From Streptomyces albicerus (lineage in GTDB: Bacteria; Actinomycetota; Actinomycetes; Streptomycetales; Streptomycetaceae): a stretch of 62,295 nt of DNA. The notes below the pieces were generated by a model. The model did no database searches, was not told the DNA's origin, and was given only the letters and a program-made list of their open reading frames with translations. Of this stretch, positions 35,758-43,747 are shown piece by piece. The first letter of the stretch is position 1; every line of letters begins with the position of its first letter. The DNA is taken from assembly GCF_008905045.1 (NCBI RefSeq), contig NZ_VWMY01000010.1, forward strand, positions 139,348 through 201,642, written 5' to 3'. The translations under genes were made by a program, and so were the position numbers.

Positions 35758-36624
35758 TTACTCCGGCTGGTGCTCCGGGCCCCCGAAGTCCGGGCTGCTG
35801 AAGTCCGGGCTCGAGAAGCTGGGGCGGGGGCCCGCTGCCGGGCCGCCGTCGGGGCTGCTGAAACCAGGGCGGTTGTAGCCGAGTTGGGGGATTCGGCTGG
35901 TCGCTGCCGGAGGCTTCGTACGGCCGAAGGCTGCCGTGCCGGGGTCGGCGAGGGCCTCCCTGAGGAACGGCATGATGCCGCGCTCCAGGAGGGCGTCGCG
36001 CCAGGCTTCCCTGGCCCGGATCACCTCTTCGCTGCGTTCGCCGTGCGCGCCGGCCTGGAGCGAGCTGGAGCCGTTGCGCAGGGCGGTGAGCAGGAGGCCG
36101 ACCGCTGCCATCAGGATCGTGACCGCCATGATCGCGCCGAAGACCCACCCGGTGGTGAGGAGGGTCTGGGCGATACCCGGCTCGGGGTCGAGCATCTTCA
36201 GGATGTAGCCGACGAGCAGGAAGATCGCCGCGGCCGTGCCGGCGAGGACGGGGGCGAGCACCGCGACGACGGCGGCGGCACCCGCCCCGGCGGTCTCGGC
36301 GACCTCGCCCATGGTGGTGGCGAGCCCCACCGCGCCCGTGGCCGGATCCGTCGAACCGGTGGACCCTTCGCGGACAGGAGGGGTGGACGGCGCCGGCTGG
36401 CGCAGTTCCTCGCGGACCTTCACATAGTGCTGGTACTCGGTCGCCGCGGCCGCCGTGATGAGAGCGGTGGCGTTGAGCGCCATCGTGCGCAGCTGTTCGG
36501 GGTTGAGCCGCTGACCGACAGCGGCGAGTTCCGGACGGTGTGGTGCGGAGCGCAGCGCCTCATCGAGGATCCGCTCGTACTCTTGGCGGTCCTCGCTCAG
36601 CAGGTGCTGCGGAACGCTGTTCAT
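35758..36624 (-). CDS. Hypothetical membrane protein, 288 aa
   Basis: A cytoplasmic helical N-terminus (1-80), two or three membrane segments (about 105-185: AAAVVAVLAPVLAGTAAAIFLLVGYIL and AIMAVTILMAAVGLLLTAL), and a Pro/Ser/Phe-rich tail with the short repeats SFSSPD and DFSSPDFGG. ATG at 36624 with GGGGG upstream; another ATG lies 6 nt before it. I recognise it only as a streptomycete protein of unknown function. Confidence 0.75.
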   Translation of the reverse strand: MNSVPQHLLSEDRQEYERILDEALRSAPHRPELAAVGQRLNPEQLRTMALNATALITAAAATEYQHYVKVREELRQPAPSTPPVREGSTGSTDPATGAVGLATTMGEVAETAGAGAAAVVAVLAPVLAGTAAAIFLLVGYILKMLDPEPGIAQTLLTTGWVFGAIMAVTILMAAVGLLLTALRNGSSSLQAGAHGERSEEVIRAREAWRDALLERGIMPFLREALADPGTAAFGRTKPPAATSRIPQLGYNRPGFSSPDGGPAAGPRPSFSSPDFSSPDFGGPEHQPE

Positions 36625-36814
36625 GTGCATCCCCCGATGCTCCGTAGGGCTTGGGACTCGGCATGCTGACGAGCCGTCGGGCAGAAACGGAGGGGAGCCT
36701 GCTACGGATAAGCCGATGGTAGAGCGGTGACGGCACGCGGTGACAGGGGGTTTCCAGAAATTGCCCCTGGGCAGCCCCTGTTCTTCCGTGGGAGGACGCC
36801 TTCCCGTTGAACGC

Positions 36815-38005
36815 TCAGCTATCCAGGGGAAGTTGCTGGACCAGTAGCTTTCCGGCCATGGTCACGCCGCCGTCCATCGCGATGGCGAGCCCGTCTGCGT
36901 ACACATGCGGTCCCTCGACCAGGGGACCCGAGGAATCCTCGCCGTCCTCCGAGCCGACCTCGCCCAGGAGGTAGGGAATGGGGCTGTGACCATGGACGAT
37001 GCGTGAACCGCCGTACATGTCCAGCAAGGAGCGCACCGCCTGCGCGCCCCCGTCGTCGCGGAACGCGAAGCGCTTGGTGAACTTGCGGAAGAGGTCCCAG
37101 CATTCGTCCGCGTCATTGCGCGTGAGCGTTTCGCGGACGGTGTCGTTGACCGCTTCGATGGAGTCGCCGTAGTCGAGATAGGCCGTGGTGTCGGAGTGCA
37201 CCAGGAGGTGCCCGTCCGCCACCTCCATGGCGTCGAGGCGGGCCATCCACTGCAGATGATGGTCCTGGAGGCGCTCCATGTCGGTCTTCTGACCGCCGTT
37301 GAGCAGCCAGGCGGCCTGGAAGGTGGCCGTCCCCGCCCCGGAGTTGACGGGGGTGTCCCCGAACCGCTTGGCCCCTAGCAGCAGCAGCTCGTGGTTGCCC
37401 ATCAGCGCCTTGCAGTAGCCACCGGCCGCGGCGGCCTCCGCGGACAGCCGCATCACGAGGTCGATGACGCCGATGCCGTCGGGCCCGCGGTCGGTGAAGT
37501 CCCCGAGGAACCACAGCCGCGAGGTCCCCGCCGACCAGCTGCCGTCGATGTCGATGAGCCCCTTCTCGCGCAGCGCGGCGACGAGCTCGTCGAGATATCC
37601 GTGCACATCGCCCACGACGTACAGCGGCCCCGGCCCGTCGGCGGGCTGCGGGACCGGTACGGCTTCGGGGTCGACCGTCACCTGAACAGTGTCGCCACGG
37701 TTGATCACGGGCAGATCGCGCTGCGTCGGCGTGTAGCCCTCCGGCTCCGCGGCCGGTCTGGCGCCCTCGCCGGGAGGCGTCTGCCCCGCATAGGGACCGG
37801 GCTGGGCGTACGGATCAGGAACCTCGGCATACGGCTCGGGAGCCTCGGCATACGGATCGGCGGTCTGGTCGTACACCTCGCCGGACCGCGCGTACGGGCC
37901 GGGGGACTGCGCGTACGGACCGGCCTCGTGGACGTACGCCGGCACGCGGAAGTCGCGCACCGTCGGCGTCCGCATCTCGGGTCCCTGACCGGCCCCCTGA
38001 GTCAT
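36815..38005 (-). CDS. Calcineurin-like metallophosphoesterase with Tyr-rich N-terminal repeats, 396 aa
   Basis: Catalytic motifs are all present: GDVHG (about 133), GDFTDRGPDG (about 173), GNHE (about 206) and the C-terminal HGHSPIP, as in PPP-type protein phosphatases and Ap4A hydrolases. The N-terminal 100 residues are disordered with repeats of DPYA / GPYA / EPYA type. ATG at 38005 with GGAGGGG 4 nt upstream; the frame extends further but lacks support. Substrate (phosphoprotein or dinucleotide) not determinable. Confidence 0.87.
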   Translation of the reverse strand: MTQGAGQGPEMRTPTVRDFRVPAYVHEAGPYAQSPGPYARSGEVYDQTADPYAEAPEPYAEVPDPYAQPGPYAGQTPPGEGARPAAEPEGYTPTQRDLPVINRGDTVQVTVDPEAVPVPQPADGPGPLYVVGDVHGYLDELVAALREKGLIDIDGSWSAGTSRLWFLGDFTDRGPDGIGVIDLVMRLSAEAAAAGGYCKALMGNHELLLLGAKRFGDTPVNSGAGTATFQAAWLLNGGQKTDMERLQDHHLQWMARLDAMEVADGHLLVHSDTTAYLDYGDSIEAVNDTVRETLTRNDADECWDLFRKFTKRFAFRDDGGAQAVRSLLDMYGGSRIVHGHSPIPYLLGEVGSEDGEDSSGPLVEGPHVYADGLAIAMDGGVTMAGKLLVQQLPLDS

Positions 38006-38207
38006 CGACCCCTCCACCACCATCGCGCCGCATCTGCACCGCGTCGGACTGCCTGGTCGCAGCGGCCCGCGGTGTCGTCCGCCCATCATAGGAATGCGGA
38101 TCGCGCCATGTGATGACCCAGGGGTGGTGAATCGGAGCAGAACCCCAGTTCACCGTGGTTTTCTCCCGAATTGGGAGGTGCTTTCCGCGCTGTAGGTCAT
38201 CCGGAGG

Positions 38208-39320
38208 TCATCCCTCCTCCGGAGACCTGGGCGGGTTGACGGTTGTCCGAGGCGGCCGTCGTTCGGAGGACGTACGGACGATCAGCTCGGTCGGTATCAC
38301 CTGCTCGACCGGTTGGTCCGATTCGACCCCCTCGATCGCGTCGATGAGGAGCTGGACGACGGCCGTGCCGATGCGACGCGGTTTGAGCGAGAGTGTCGTG
38401 ACGGGCGGCTCGGTGTTGGCGTAGACGGTGGACTCGCTGCAGCACACGAGAAGCAGATCGTCCGGTACGCGCAGTCCGTAGCGGCGGGCCGCCGCGAGGA
38501 GATCGGTGCCGTTCGGGTCGAACAGCCCGTACACGGCGTCGGGCCGGTCCGGCCGGGCGAGCAGCCGGTCGGCTGCGACGGCCCCCGCGCACGGATCGTG
38601 CGCGGGATAGGCCTCGTACACCGGATCCTGGCCCACGCGCTCGCACCAACGCAGGTACGCGGTCGTCGACAGATGTGTGTACGTGTCCGTGGTCGTCCCC
38701 GTCAGCAGGCCGATCCTGCGGGCCCCGGCGTCGGCCAGGTGGTCGAGGATGCCCAGGACCGCGGCCTCGTGGTCGTTGTCCACCCAGGCGGTCACCGGCA
38801 GCGAGCCGGCCGGGCGGCCGTCGGAGACGACCGGTAAGCCCTGGCGGACCAGTTCGCTGACGACCGGGTCGTGGTCGGAGGGGTCGATGACGACCGTCCC
38901 GTCCAGGGCCACGTTCGACCACACGTCGTGGCGCGAGGTCGCGGGGAGGATGACCAGGGCATAGCCCCGGGCGAGCGCGGCCGAGGTGGCGGCTCTGGCC
39001 ATCTCCGCGAAGTACGCGAACTCCGTGAAGGTGAAAGGTTCATCCCCGTAGGTCGTCACAGTCAGGCCGATGAGGCCGGACTTTCCGGTACGGAGCGTTC
39101 GGGCCGCGGCGGAGGGGCGATAGCCCAGCCGGTCGGCGACCTCGCGGACATGGCGTCGGGTGGCGTCCGGGAGCCGCCCCTTGCCGTTGAGCGCGTCGGA
39201 CACCGTCGTAATCGAGACTCCGGCGGCCGCGGCCACGTCTCTGATGCCCGCCCGGCCCGGCCGGCTTCCTCGGCGGGAGGTCTCCGACCGGCTCACCTGG
39301 TGCTTCCCTGCTGCTGTCAT
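38208..39320 (-). CDS. LacI-family transcriptional regulator, 370 aa
   Basis: N-terminal HTH (about 24-70) with AGIRDVAAAAGVSITTVSDALNGKGRL, then a periplasmic-binding-type sensor domain (85-345) with GYALVILPATS, WVDNDHEA and DAVYGLFDPNGTDLLAAA. ATG at 39318-39320. Next to hisC, in the position where S. coelicolor has a LacI-type regulator; its target is unknown. The 410-bp divergent region to hisC is the natural place for its operator. Confidence 0.9.
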   Translation of the reverse strand: MTAAGKHQVSRSETSRRGSRPGRAGIRDVAAAAGVSITTVSDALNGKGRLPDATRRHVREVADRLGYRPSAAARTLRTGKSGLIGLTVTTYGDEPFTFTEFAYFAEMARAATSAALARGYALVILPATSRHDVWSNVALDGTVVIDPSDHDPVVSELVRQGLPVVSDGRPAGSLPVTAWVDNDHEAAVLGILDHLADAGARRIGLLTGTTTDTYTHLSTTAYLRWCERVGQDPVYEAYPAHDPCAGAVAADRLLARPDRPDAVYGLFDPNGTDLLAAARRYGLRVPDDLLLVCCSESTVYANTEPPVTTLSLKPRRIGTAVVQLLIDAIEGVESDQPVEQVIPTELIVRTSSERRPPRTTVNPPRSPEEG

Positions 39321-39730
39321 GGCGAGCCGATAGTAGGGCTCATGCGATGGGGTAGTGCGGACGCATATGCACGCGTTGACAGGCACGTTTCTGCATGGTC
39401 ATAAGCGGTCAACTCCCTTGGAAAGTAAGGTAGTTGACCGCTTCAATGGCAGTACGTCACTTGTCGGCGCGCATAGGCCTGCCAAATGGGTCATGTTTCG
39501 AAGAGGTCTCAACTCACCTTCACGAGGGATGCGCGCCACGGCGCGAGCCACCGGCGCGGACTCAGAGGGGTGGCGCGCCCCCTCTTTCGTACGCCTTCGT
39601 GCGCTGATGCCCGGTAGTGCGTACGCGGTCTGTCCCGGGCCATACGCAGCGGAGCCGAATCCTCTTAAAGTGAGGAGTATTGGTTGCCGGTGGTGGTCAT
39701 GAGCCGGAGACGGTCACGAGGAGGACTGCG
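39321..39730. other. Divergent lacI/hisC intergenic region with a strong hairpin
   Basis: 410 bp. It contains TTGACA (39376-39381), then a perfect 12-bp inverted repeat (39403-39414 and 39432-39443) with a nested CCTT/AAGG in its loop. The remaining 290 bp before hisC hold no recognisable element beyond a GGAGGA ribosome site at the end. Confidence 0.5.
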
Positions 39731-40813
39731 GTGAGCGAGACGAGCCCCAAGCTGCGTGCCGAGCTGGAGGGTATCCCCACGTACAAGCCGGGGAAGCCCG
39801 CCGCGGCCGCGGCCGGTCCGATGGCGTACAAGCTGTCCTCCAACGAGAATCCGTATCCGCCGCTGCCCGGCGTGATGGAGCGCGTGGTCGCGGCGGTCGG
39901 GTCCTTCAACCGCTACCCGGACATGGCGTGTACGGGGCTGATGAGCGAGCTGGCGGACCGGTTCGGGGTGCCGCTCGAGCATCTGGCCACGGGCACCGGT
40001 TCGGTCGGTGTCGCCCAGCAGCTGCTGCAGGCGACCGCGGGGCCGGGCGACGAGGTGATCTACGCCTGGCGGTCCTTCGAGGCGTACCCGATCATCACGC
40101 AGATCAGCGGGGCGACATCGGTACGGGTGCCGCTGACTCCGGGGGATGTGCACGATCTCGACGCGATGGCGGACGCGATCACCGACCGGACGCGGCTGAT
40201 CTTCGTCTGCAACCCCAACAACCCCACGGGTACGGCGGTGCGCCGGGCCGAGCTGGAACGATTCCTCGACCGAGTGCCGAGCGATGTCCTCGTGGTCCTC
40301 GACGAGGCGTACCGGGAGTTCGTACGTGACGTCGAGGTGCCGGACGGCGTGGAGTTCTACCGGCAGCGGCCGAACGTGTGCGTGCTGCGTACGTTCTCCA
40401 AGGCGTACGGACTCGCCGGGCTGCGGGTCGGCTTCGCGATCGCCCGGGAGCCGGTGGCGGCGGCGCTGCGCAAGACGGCGGTGCCCTTCGGCGTGAGCCA
40501 GCTCGCGCAGGACGCTGCGGTCGCCTCGCTGCGGGCCGAGGACGAGTTGCTCGGCCGCGTCGGTTCGCTGGTGTGCGAGCGGAACCGTGTGGTCGAGGCG
40601 CTGCGCGGGCAGGGCTGGACGGTGCCGGATACTCAGGCGAACTTCGTGTGGCTGCGGCTGGGTGAGCGCACGCTCGATTTCGCCTCCGTGTGCGAGGGGG
40701 CCGGGGTTGTCGTGCGGCCGTTCGTCGGCGAGGGGGTCCGGGTGACAGTCGGCGAGACCGAGGCGAACGACATCTTCCTGAAGGTGACTGAGGGGTTCCG
40801 CAAGGAGCTCTAG
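39731..40813 (+). CDS. hisC: Histidinol-phosphate (or aromatic) aminotransferase, 360 aa
   Basis: Class I/II PLP aminotransferase: [14 protein letters not shown] at the start, [17 protein letters not shown], the PLP lysine in [15 protein letters not shown] (about 228) and [13 protein letters not shown] near the end. GTG at 39731 with GGAGGA upstream. It lies outside the main his operon, so it may be the second HisC copy and could act on aromatic 2-oxo acids; sequence alone does not separate these. Confidence 0.87.
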   Translation: MSETSPKLRAELEGIPTYKPGKPAAAAAGPMAYKLSSNENPYPPLPGVMERVVAAVGSFNRYPDMACTGLMSELADRFGVPLEHLATGTGSVGVAQQLLQATAGPGDEVIYAWRSFEAYPIITQISGATSVRVPLTPGDVHDLDAMADAITDRTRLIFVCNPNNPTGTAVRRAELERFLDRVPSDVLVVLDEAYREFVRDVEVPDGVEFYRQRPNVCVLRTFSKAYGLAGLRVGFAIAREPVAAALRKTAVPFGVSQLAQDAAVASLRAEDELLGRVGSLVCERNRVVEALRGQGWTVPDTQANFVWLRLGERTLDFASVCEGAGVVVRPFVGEGVRVTVGETEANDIFLKVTEGFRKEL

Positions 40814-40868
40814 TCGGTCGGCGGGGTGCTGGGGCCGGCGGATTCCTGGGGCCTGGGCGGTCGGTGAG

Positions 40869-40911
40869 GTGCCGGGCGCCGGCCCGGGCGTGTGCCTGCC
40901 CGGCTCGGCAC
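40869..40911 (+). terminator. Hairpin after hisC
   Basis: Outer stem GTGCCG/CGGCAC (40869-40874 with 40906-40911) and inner stem CCGGGC/GCCCGG (40884-40889 with 40898-40903). Confidence 0.45.
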
Positions 40912-40989
40912 CCCCTCCTTGCCACTCCCTCCTTGGCCAGGCACTTCGCGCCAGAGGCCAACCGGTCCACGCTTAGGGACCCCCCGCCG

Positions 40990-41019
40990 GTCAACCCTCG
41001 AACGGCCATGCGTCATAAT
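40990..41019 (+). promoter_or_regulatory. Probable cydA promoter
   Basis: GTCAAC (40990-40995), 18-bp spacer, CATAAT (41014-41019). Transcription would start a few bases before the Rex-type palindrome, consistent with repression by roadblock or exclusion. Confidence 0.45.
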
Positions 41020-41029
41020 TGCTTGTGAA

Positions 41030-41045
41030 TGTGAACGCGTTCACA
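41030..41045. promoter_or_regulatory. Rex operator (ROP) of the cyd operon
   Basis: A perfect 16-bp palindrome TGTGAACGCGTTCACA, matching the S. coelicolor Rex consensus TGTGAACNNNTTCACA. A second, wider register (TTGTGAA at 41023-41029 with TTCACAA at 41040-41046) overlaps it. Rex senses NADH/NAD+ and is known to control cydABCD in S. coelicolor. Confidence 0.9.
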
Positions 41046-41129
41046 AGCGTGTCCCGGTTGCTCCCGTGATGTCTGTGACGAGCGGGGCAAACTGCCGCTG
41101 TACCACGGCGATGTAAGGAGACTGACGAC

Positions 41130-42638
41130 GTGGAATTGGCTTTGGCGCCGGAGACTCTGGCGCGCTGGCAGTTCGGTATCACCACCGTCTACCACTTCCT
41201 GTTCGTCCCGCTCACGATCTCGCTCGCCGCGCTCACCGCGGGCCTCCAGACCGCCTGGGTGCGCACGGAGAAGGAGAAGTACCTCAAAGCGACGAAGTTC
41301 TGGGGCAAGCTCTTCCTGATCAACATCGCGATGGGCGTCGTCACGGGCATCGTGCAGGAGTTCCAGTTCGGTATGAACTGGTCCGACTACTCGCGATTCG
41401 TCGGTGACGTCTTCGGTGCCCCGCTGGCCTTCGAGGCACTGATCGCCTTCTTCTTCGAGTCCACCTTCATCGGCCTGTGGATCTTCGGCTGGGACAAGCT
41501 GCCGAAGAAGATCCACCTCGCCTGCATGTGGATGGTCTCGATCGGCACGATCCTGTCGGCGTACTTCATCCTCGCGGCCAACTCGTGGATGCAGCACCCC
41601 GTCGGCTACCGGATCAACGAGGAGAAGGGCCGCGCCGAACTCACCGACTTCTGGCAGGTCCTGACCCAGAACACCGCGCTCGCCCAGGCCTTCCACACCC
41701 TCTCCGCGGCCTTCCTGACGGGCGGTGCCTTCATGGTCGGCATCGCCGCCTTCCACCTGACGCGCAAGAAGCACATCCCCGTGATGAAGACCTCACTGCG
41801 GCTCGGCCTGGTCACTGTCGTCATGGGCGGCATGCTCACCGCGCTCAGCGGTGACACGCTCGGCAAGATCATGTACGAGCAGCAGCCGATGAAGATGGCC
41901 GCGGCTGAGGCGCTGTGGGACGGCGAGGCCCCTGCTCCCTTCTCCGTCTTCGCCTACGGGGACGTCGACGCCGGTCACAACAAGGTCGCCATAGAGATTC
42001 CGGGACTGCTGTCCTTCCTGGCCAAGGACGACTTCAGCTCGTACGTCCCCGGTATCAACGACGTCAACAAGGCCGAGCAGGAGAGGTTCGGGCCCGGCGA
42101 CTACCGGCCCAACATCCCCGTCGCCTACTGGGGCTTCCGCTGGATGATCGGCTTCGGCATGACGTCGTTCGCCATCGGTCTGGTCGGACTCTGGCTGACC
42201 AGGAAGAAGTTCTTGCTGCCGCAGCATCTGCGGGTGGGGGACGACGAGGTACCGCATCTCGTGCTGCTCCCCAAGAAGGCGCTCGGCCCGACGCTCACCA
42301 AGTGGTACTGGCGCATCGCGATCCTGACCCTGGGCTTCCCGCTGATCGCCAACTCCTGGGGCTGGATCTTCACCGAGATGGGCCGCCAGCCGTGGGTCGT
42401 CTACGGCGTGCTCCAGACGCGTGACGCGGTCTCCCCCGGCGTCTCGCAGGGCGAGGTCCTCACCTCGATGATCGTCTTCACGACGCTCTACGCGATCCTC
42501 GCCGTCGTCGAGGTCAAGCTGCTCGTGAAGTACGTCAAGGCCGGACCGCCCGAGCTCACCGAGGCCGACCTCAATCCGCCCACGAAGATCGGCGGCGATC
42601 CCCGTGACGCCGACAAGCCGATGGCCTTCTCGTACTAG
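41130..42638 (+). CDS. cydA: Cytochrome bd ubiquinol/menaquinol oxidase subunit I, 502 aa
   Basis: A heme-bearing subunit of the high-affinity terminal oxidase, with about nine membrane segments. It begins with the helix LARWQFGITTVYHFLFVPLT (heme histidine), has GIVQEFQFGMNWSDYSRFVGDVFGAPLAFE in its second block, and the conserved GRQPW motif (TEMGRQPWVVYG, about 412). The GTG at 41130 has AAGGAG about 10 nt upstream. First gene of cydA-cydB-cydCD, under the Rex-type operator, so induced when oxygen is low. Confidence 0.96.
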   Translation: MELALAPETLARWQFGITTVYHFLFVPLTISLAALTAGLQTAWVRTEKEKYLKATKFWGKLFLINIAMGVVTGIVQEFQFGMNWSDYSRFVGDVFGAPLAFEALIAFFFESTFIGLWIFGWDKLPKKIHLACMWMVSIGTILSAYFILAANSWMQHPVGYRINEEKGRAELTDFWQVLTQNTALAQAFHTLSAAFLTGGAFMVGIAAFHLTRKKHIPVMKTSLRLGLVTVVMGGMLTALSGDTLGKIMYEQQPMKMAAAEALWDGEAPAPFSVFAYGDVDAGHNKVAIEIPGLLSFLAKDDFSSYVPGINDVNKAEQERFGPGDYRPNIPVAYWGFRWMIGFGMTSFAIGLVGLWLTRKKFLLPQHLRVGDDEVPHLVLLPKKALGPTLTKWYWRIAILTLGFPLIANSWGWIFTEMGRQPWVVYGVLQTRDAVSPGVSQGEVLTSMIVFTTLYAILAVVEVKLLVKYVKAGPPELTEADLNPPTKIGGDPRDADKPMAFSY

Positions 42639-42655
42639 GCCCAGGGAGCTGAGTC

Positions 42656-43660
42656 ATGGAACTTCACGACGTCTGGTTCGTCCTCATCGCCGTCCTGTGG
42701 ACGGGCTACTTCTTCCTGGAGGGCTTCGACTTCGGGATCGGTGTCCTCACCAAGCTGCTGGCCCGGAACCGGACCGAGAAGCGGGTGCTGATCAACACCA
42801 TCGGGCCGGTCTGGGACGGCAACGAGGTGTGGCTGCTCTCGGCGGGCGGCGCTACCTTCGCCGCCTTCCCCGAGTGGTACGCCACCCTCTTCTCCGGCTT
42901 CTACCTGCCGCTGCTGCTCATCCTGGTCTGCCTGATCGTGCGCGGTGTCGCCTTCGAGTACCGGGCGAAGCGGCCCGAGGAGCAGTGGCAGCGCAACTGG
43001 GAGAACGCGATCTTCTGGACCTCGTTGCTCCCGGCGTTCCTCTGGGGCGTGGCCTTCGGCAACATCGTCCGGGGTGTGAAGATCGACCAGGACATGGAGT
43101 ACGTGGGCAACCTATGGGACCTGCTCAACCCGTACGCGCTCCTGGGTGGTCTGGTGACGCTGACGCTGTTCACCTTCCACGGGGCGGTGTTCGCGGCGCT
43201 CAAGACCCTCGGTGACATCCGGGAACGGGCGCGGAAGCTGGCGCTCGGGCTCGGTCTGGTGACGGCGGTGCTCGCGCTGATCTTCCTGCTCTGGACCCAG
43301 GTCGACAACGGCGACGGCCAGAGCATGGTCGCGCTGGTCGTGGCGGTGGTCGCGCTGGTCGCGGCGATCGGGGCGAACCAGGCGGGACGCGAGGGCTGGG
43401 CGTTCGCACTGTCGGGCCTCACCATCGTGGCCGCCGTTGCGATGCTCTTCCTGTCGCTCTTCCCGAACGTCATGCCGTCCTCGCTCAATGACGACTGGAG
43501 CCTGACGGTCACCAACGCCTCATCGAGCCCGTACACGCTGAAGATCATGACCTGGTGTGCGGTGATCGCGACGCCGGTGGTGATGCTCTACCAGGGCTGG
43601 ACTTATTGGGTGTTCCGCAAGCGGATCGGTACGCAGCACATCGCCGAGGCCGCGCACTGA
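42656..43660 (+). CDS. cydB: Cytochrome bd oxidase subunit II, 334 aa
   Basis: Eight or nine membrane segments with the CydB signatures FVLIAVLWTGYFFLEGFDFG and GPVWDGNEVWLL (about 60). Starts 17 bp after cydA with GGGAG upstream. It forms the CydAB heterodimer. Three parS sites separate it from cydCD. Confidence 0.96.
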   Translation: MELHDVWFVLIAVLWTGYFFLEGFDFGIGVLTKLLARNRTEKRVLINTIGPVWDGNEVWLLSAGGATFAAFPEWYATLFSGFYLPLLLILVCLIVRGVAFEYRAKRPEEQWQRNWENAIFWTSLLPAFLWGVAFGNIVRGVKIDQDMEYVGNLWDLLNPYALLGGLVTLTLFTFHGAVFAALKTLGDIRERARKLALGLGLVTAVLALIFLLWTQVDNGDGQSMVALVVAVVALVAAIGANQAGREGWAFALSGLTIVAAVAMLFLSLFPNVMPSSLNDDWSLTVTNASSSPYTLKIMTWCAVIATPVVMLYQGWTYWVFRKRIGTQHIAEAAH

Positions 43661-43675
43661 TGAATCCAAGGGCCT

Positions 43676-43689
43676 GTTTCACGTGAAAC
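43676..43689. promoter_or_regulatory. parS: parS site (perfect)
   Basis: Exact 14-mer at the centre of a 26-bp perfect palindrome (43670-43695), 15 bp after the cydB stop. Confidence 0.93.
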
Positions 43690-43711
43690 AGGCCCAATGA
43701 GAAGAGGGTGT

Positions 43712-43725
43712 GTTTCACGTGAAAC
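43712..43725. promoter_or_regulatory. parS: parS site (perfect)
   Basis: Exact 14-mer 36 bp from the previous one, within an 18-bp palindrome GTGTTTCACGTGAAACAC. Confidence 0.93.
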
Positions 43726-43747
43726 ACGCCTGCTTGACCCCGAGGGT

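Larger units (their letters stand above)
40814..41129. other. hisC-cydA intergenic region
   Basis: 316 bp. The left half has a GC-rich hairpin (40869-40911), the right half the cydA promoter and Rex-type operator (40990-41047). No gene is seen. Confidence 0.6.

Noticed and set aside
36640..36814. A tRNA or attachment site between the membrane protein and phosphoesterase genes
   Set aside because: In S. coelicolor an integrated element sits near this locus from memory, so I looked for a tRNA or att repeat. No cloverleaf, TPsiC-like sequence or direct repeat is visible.
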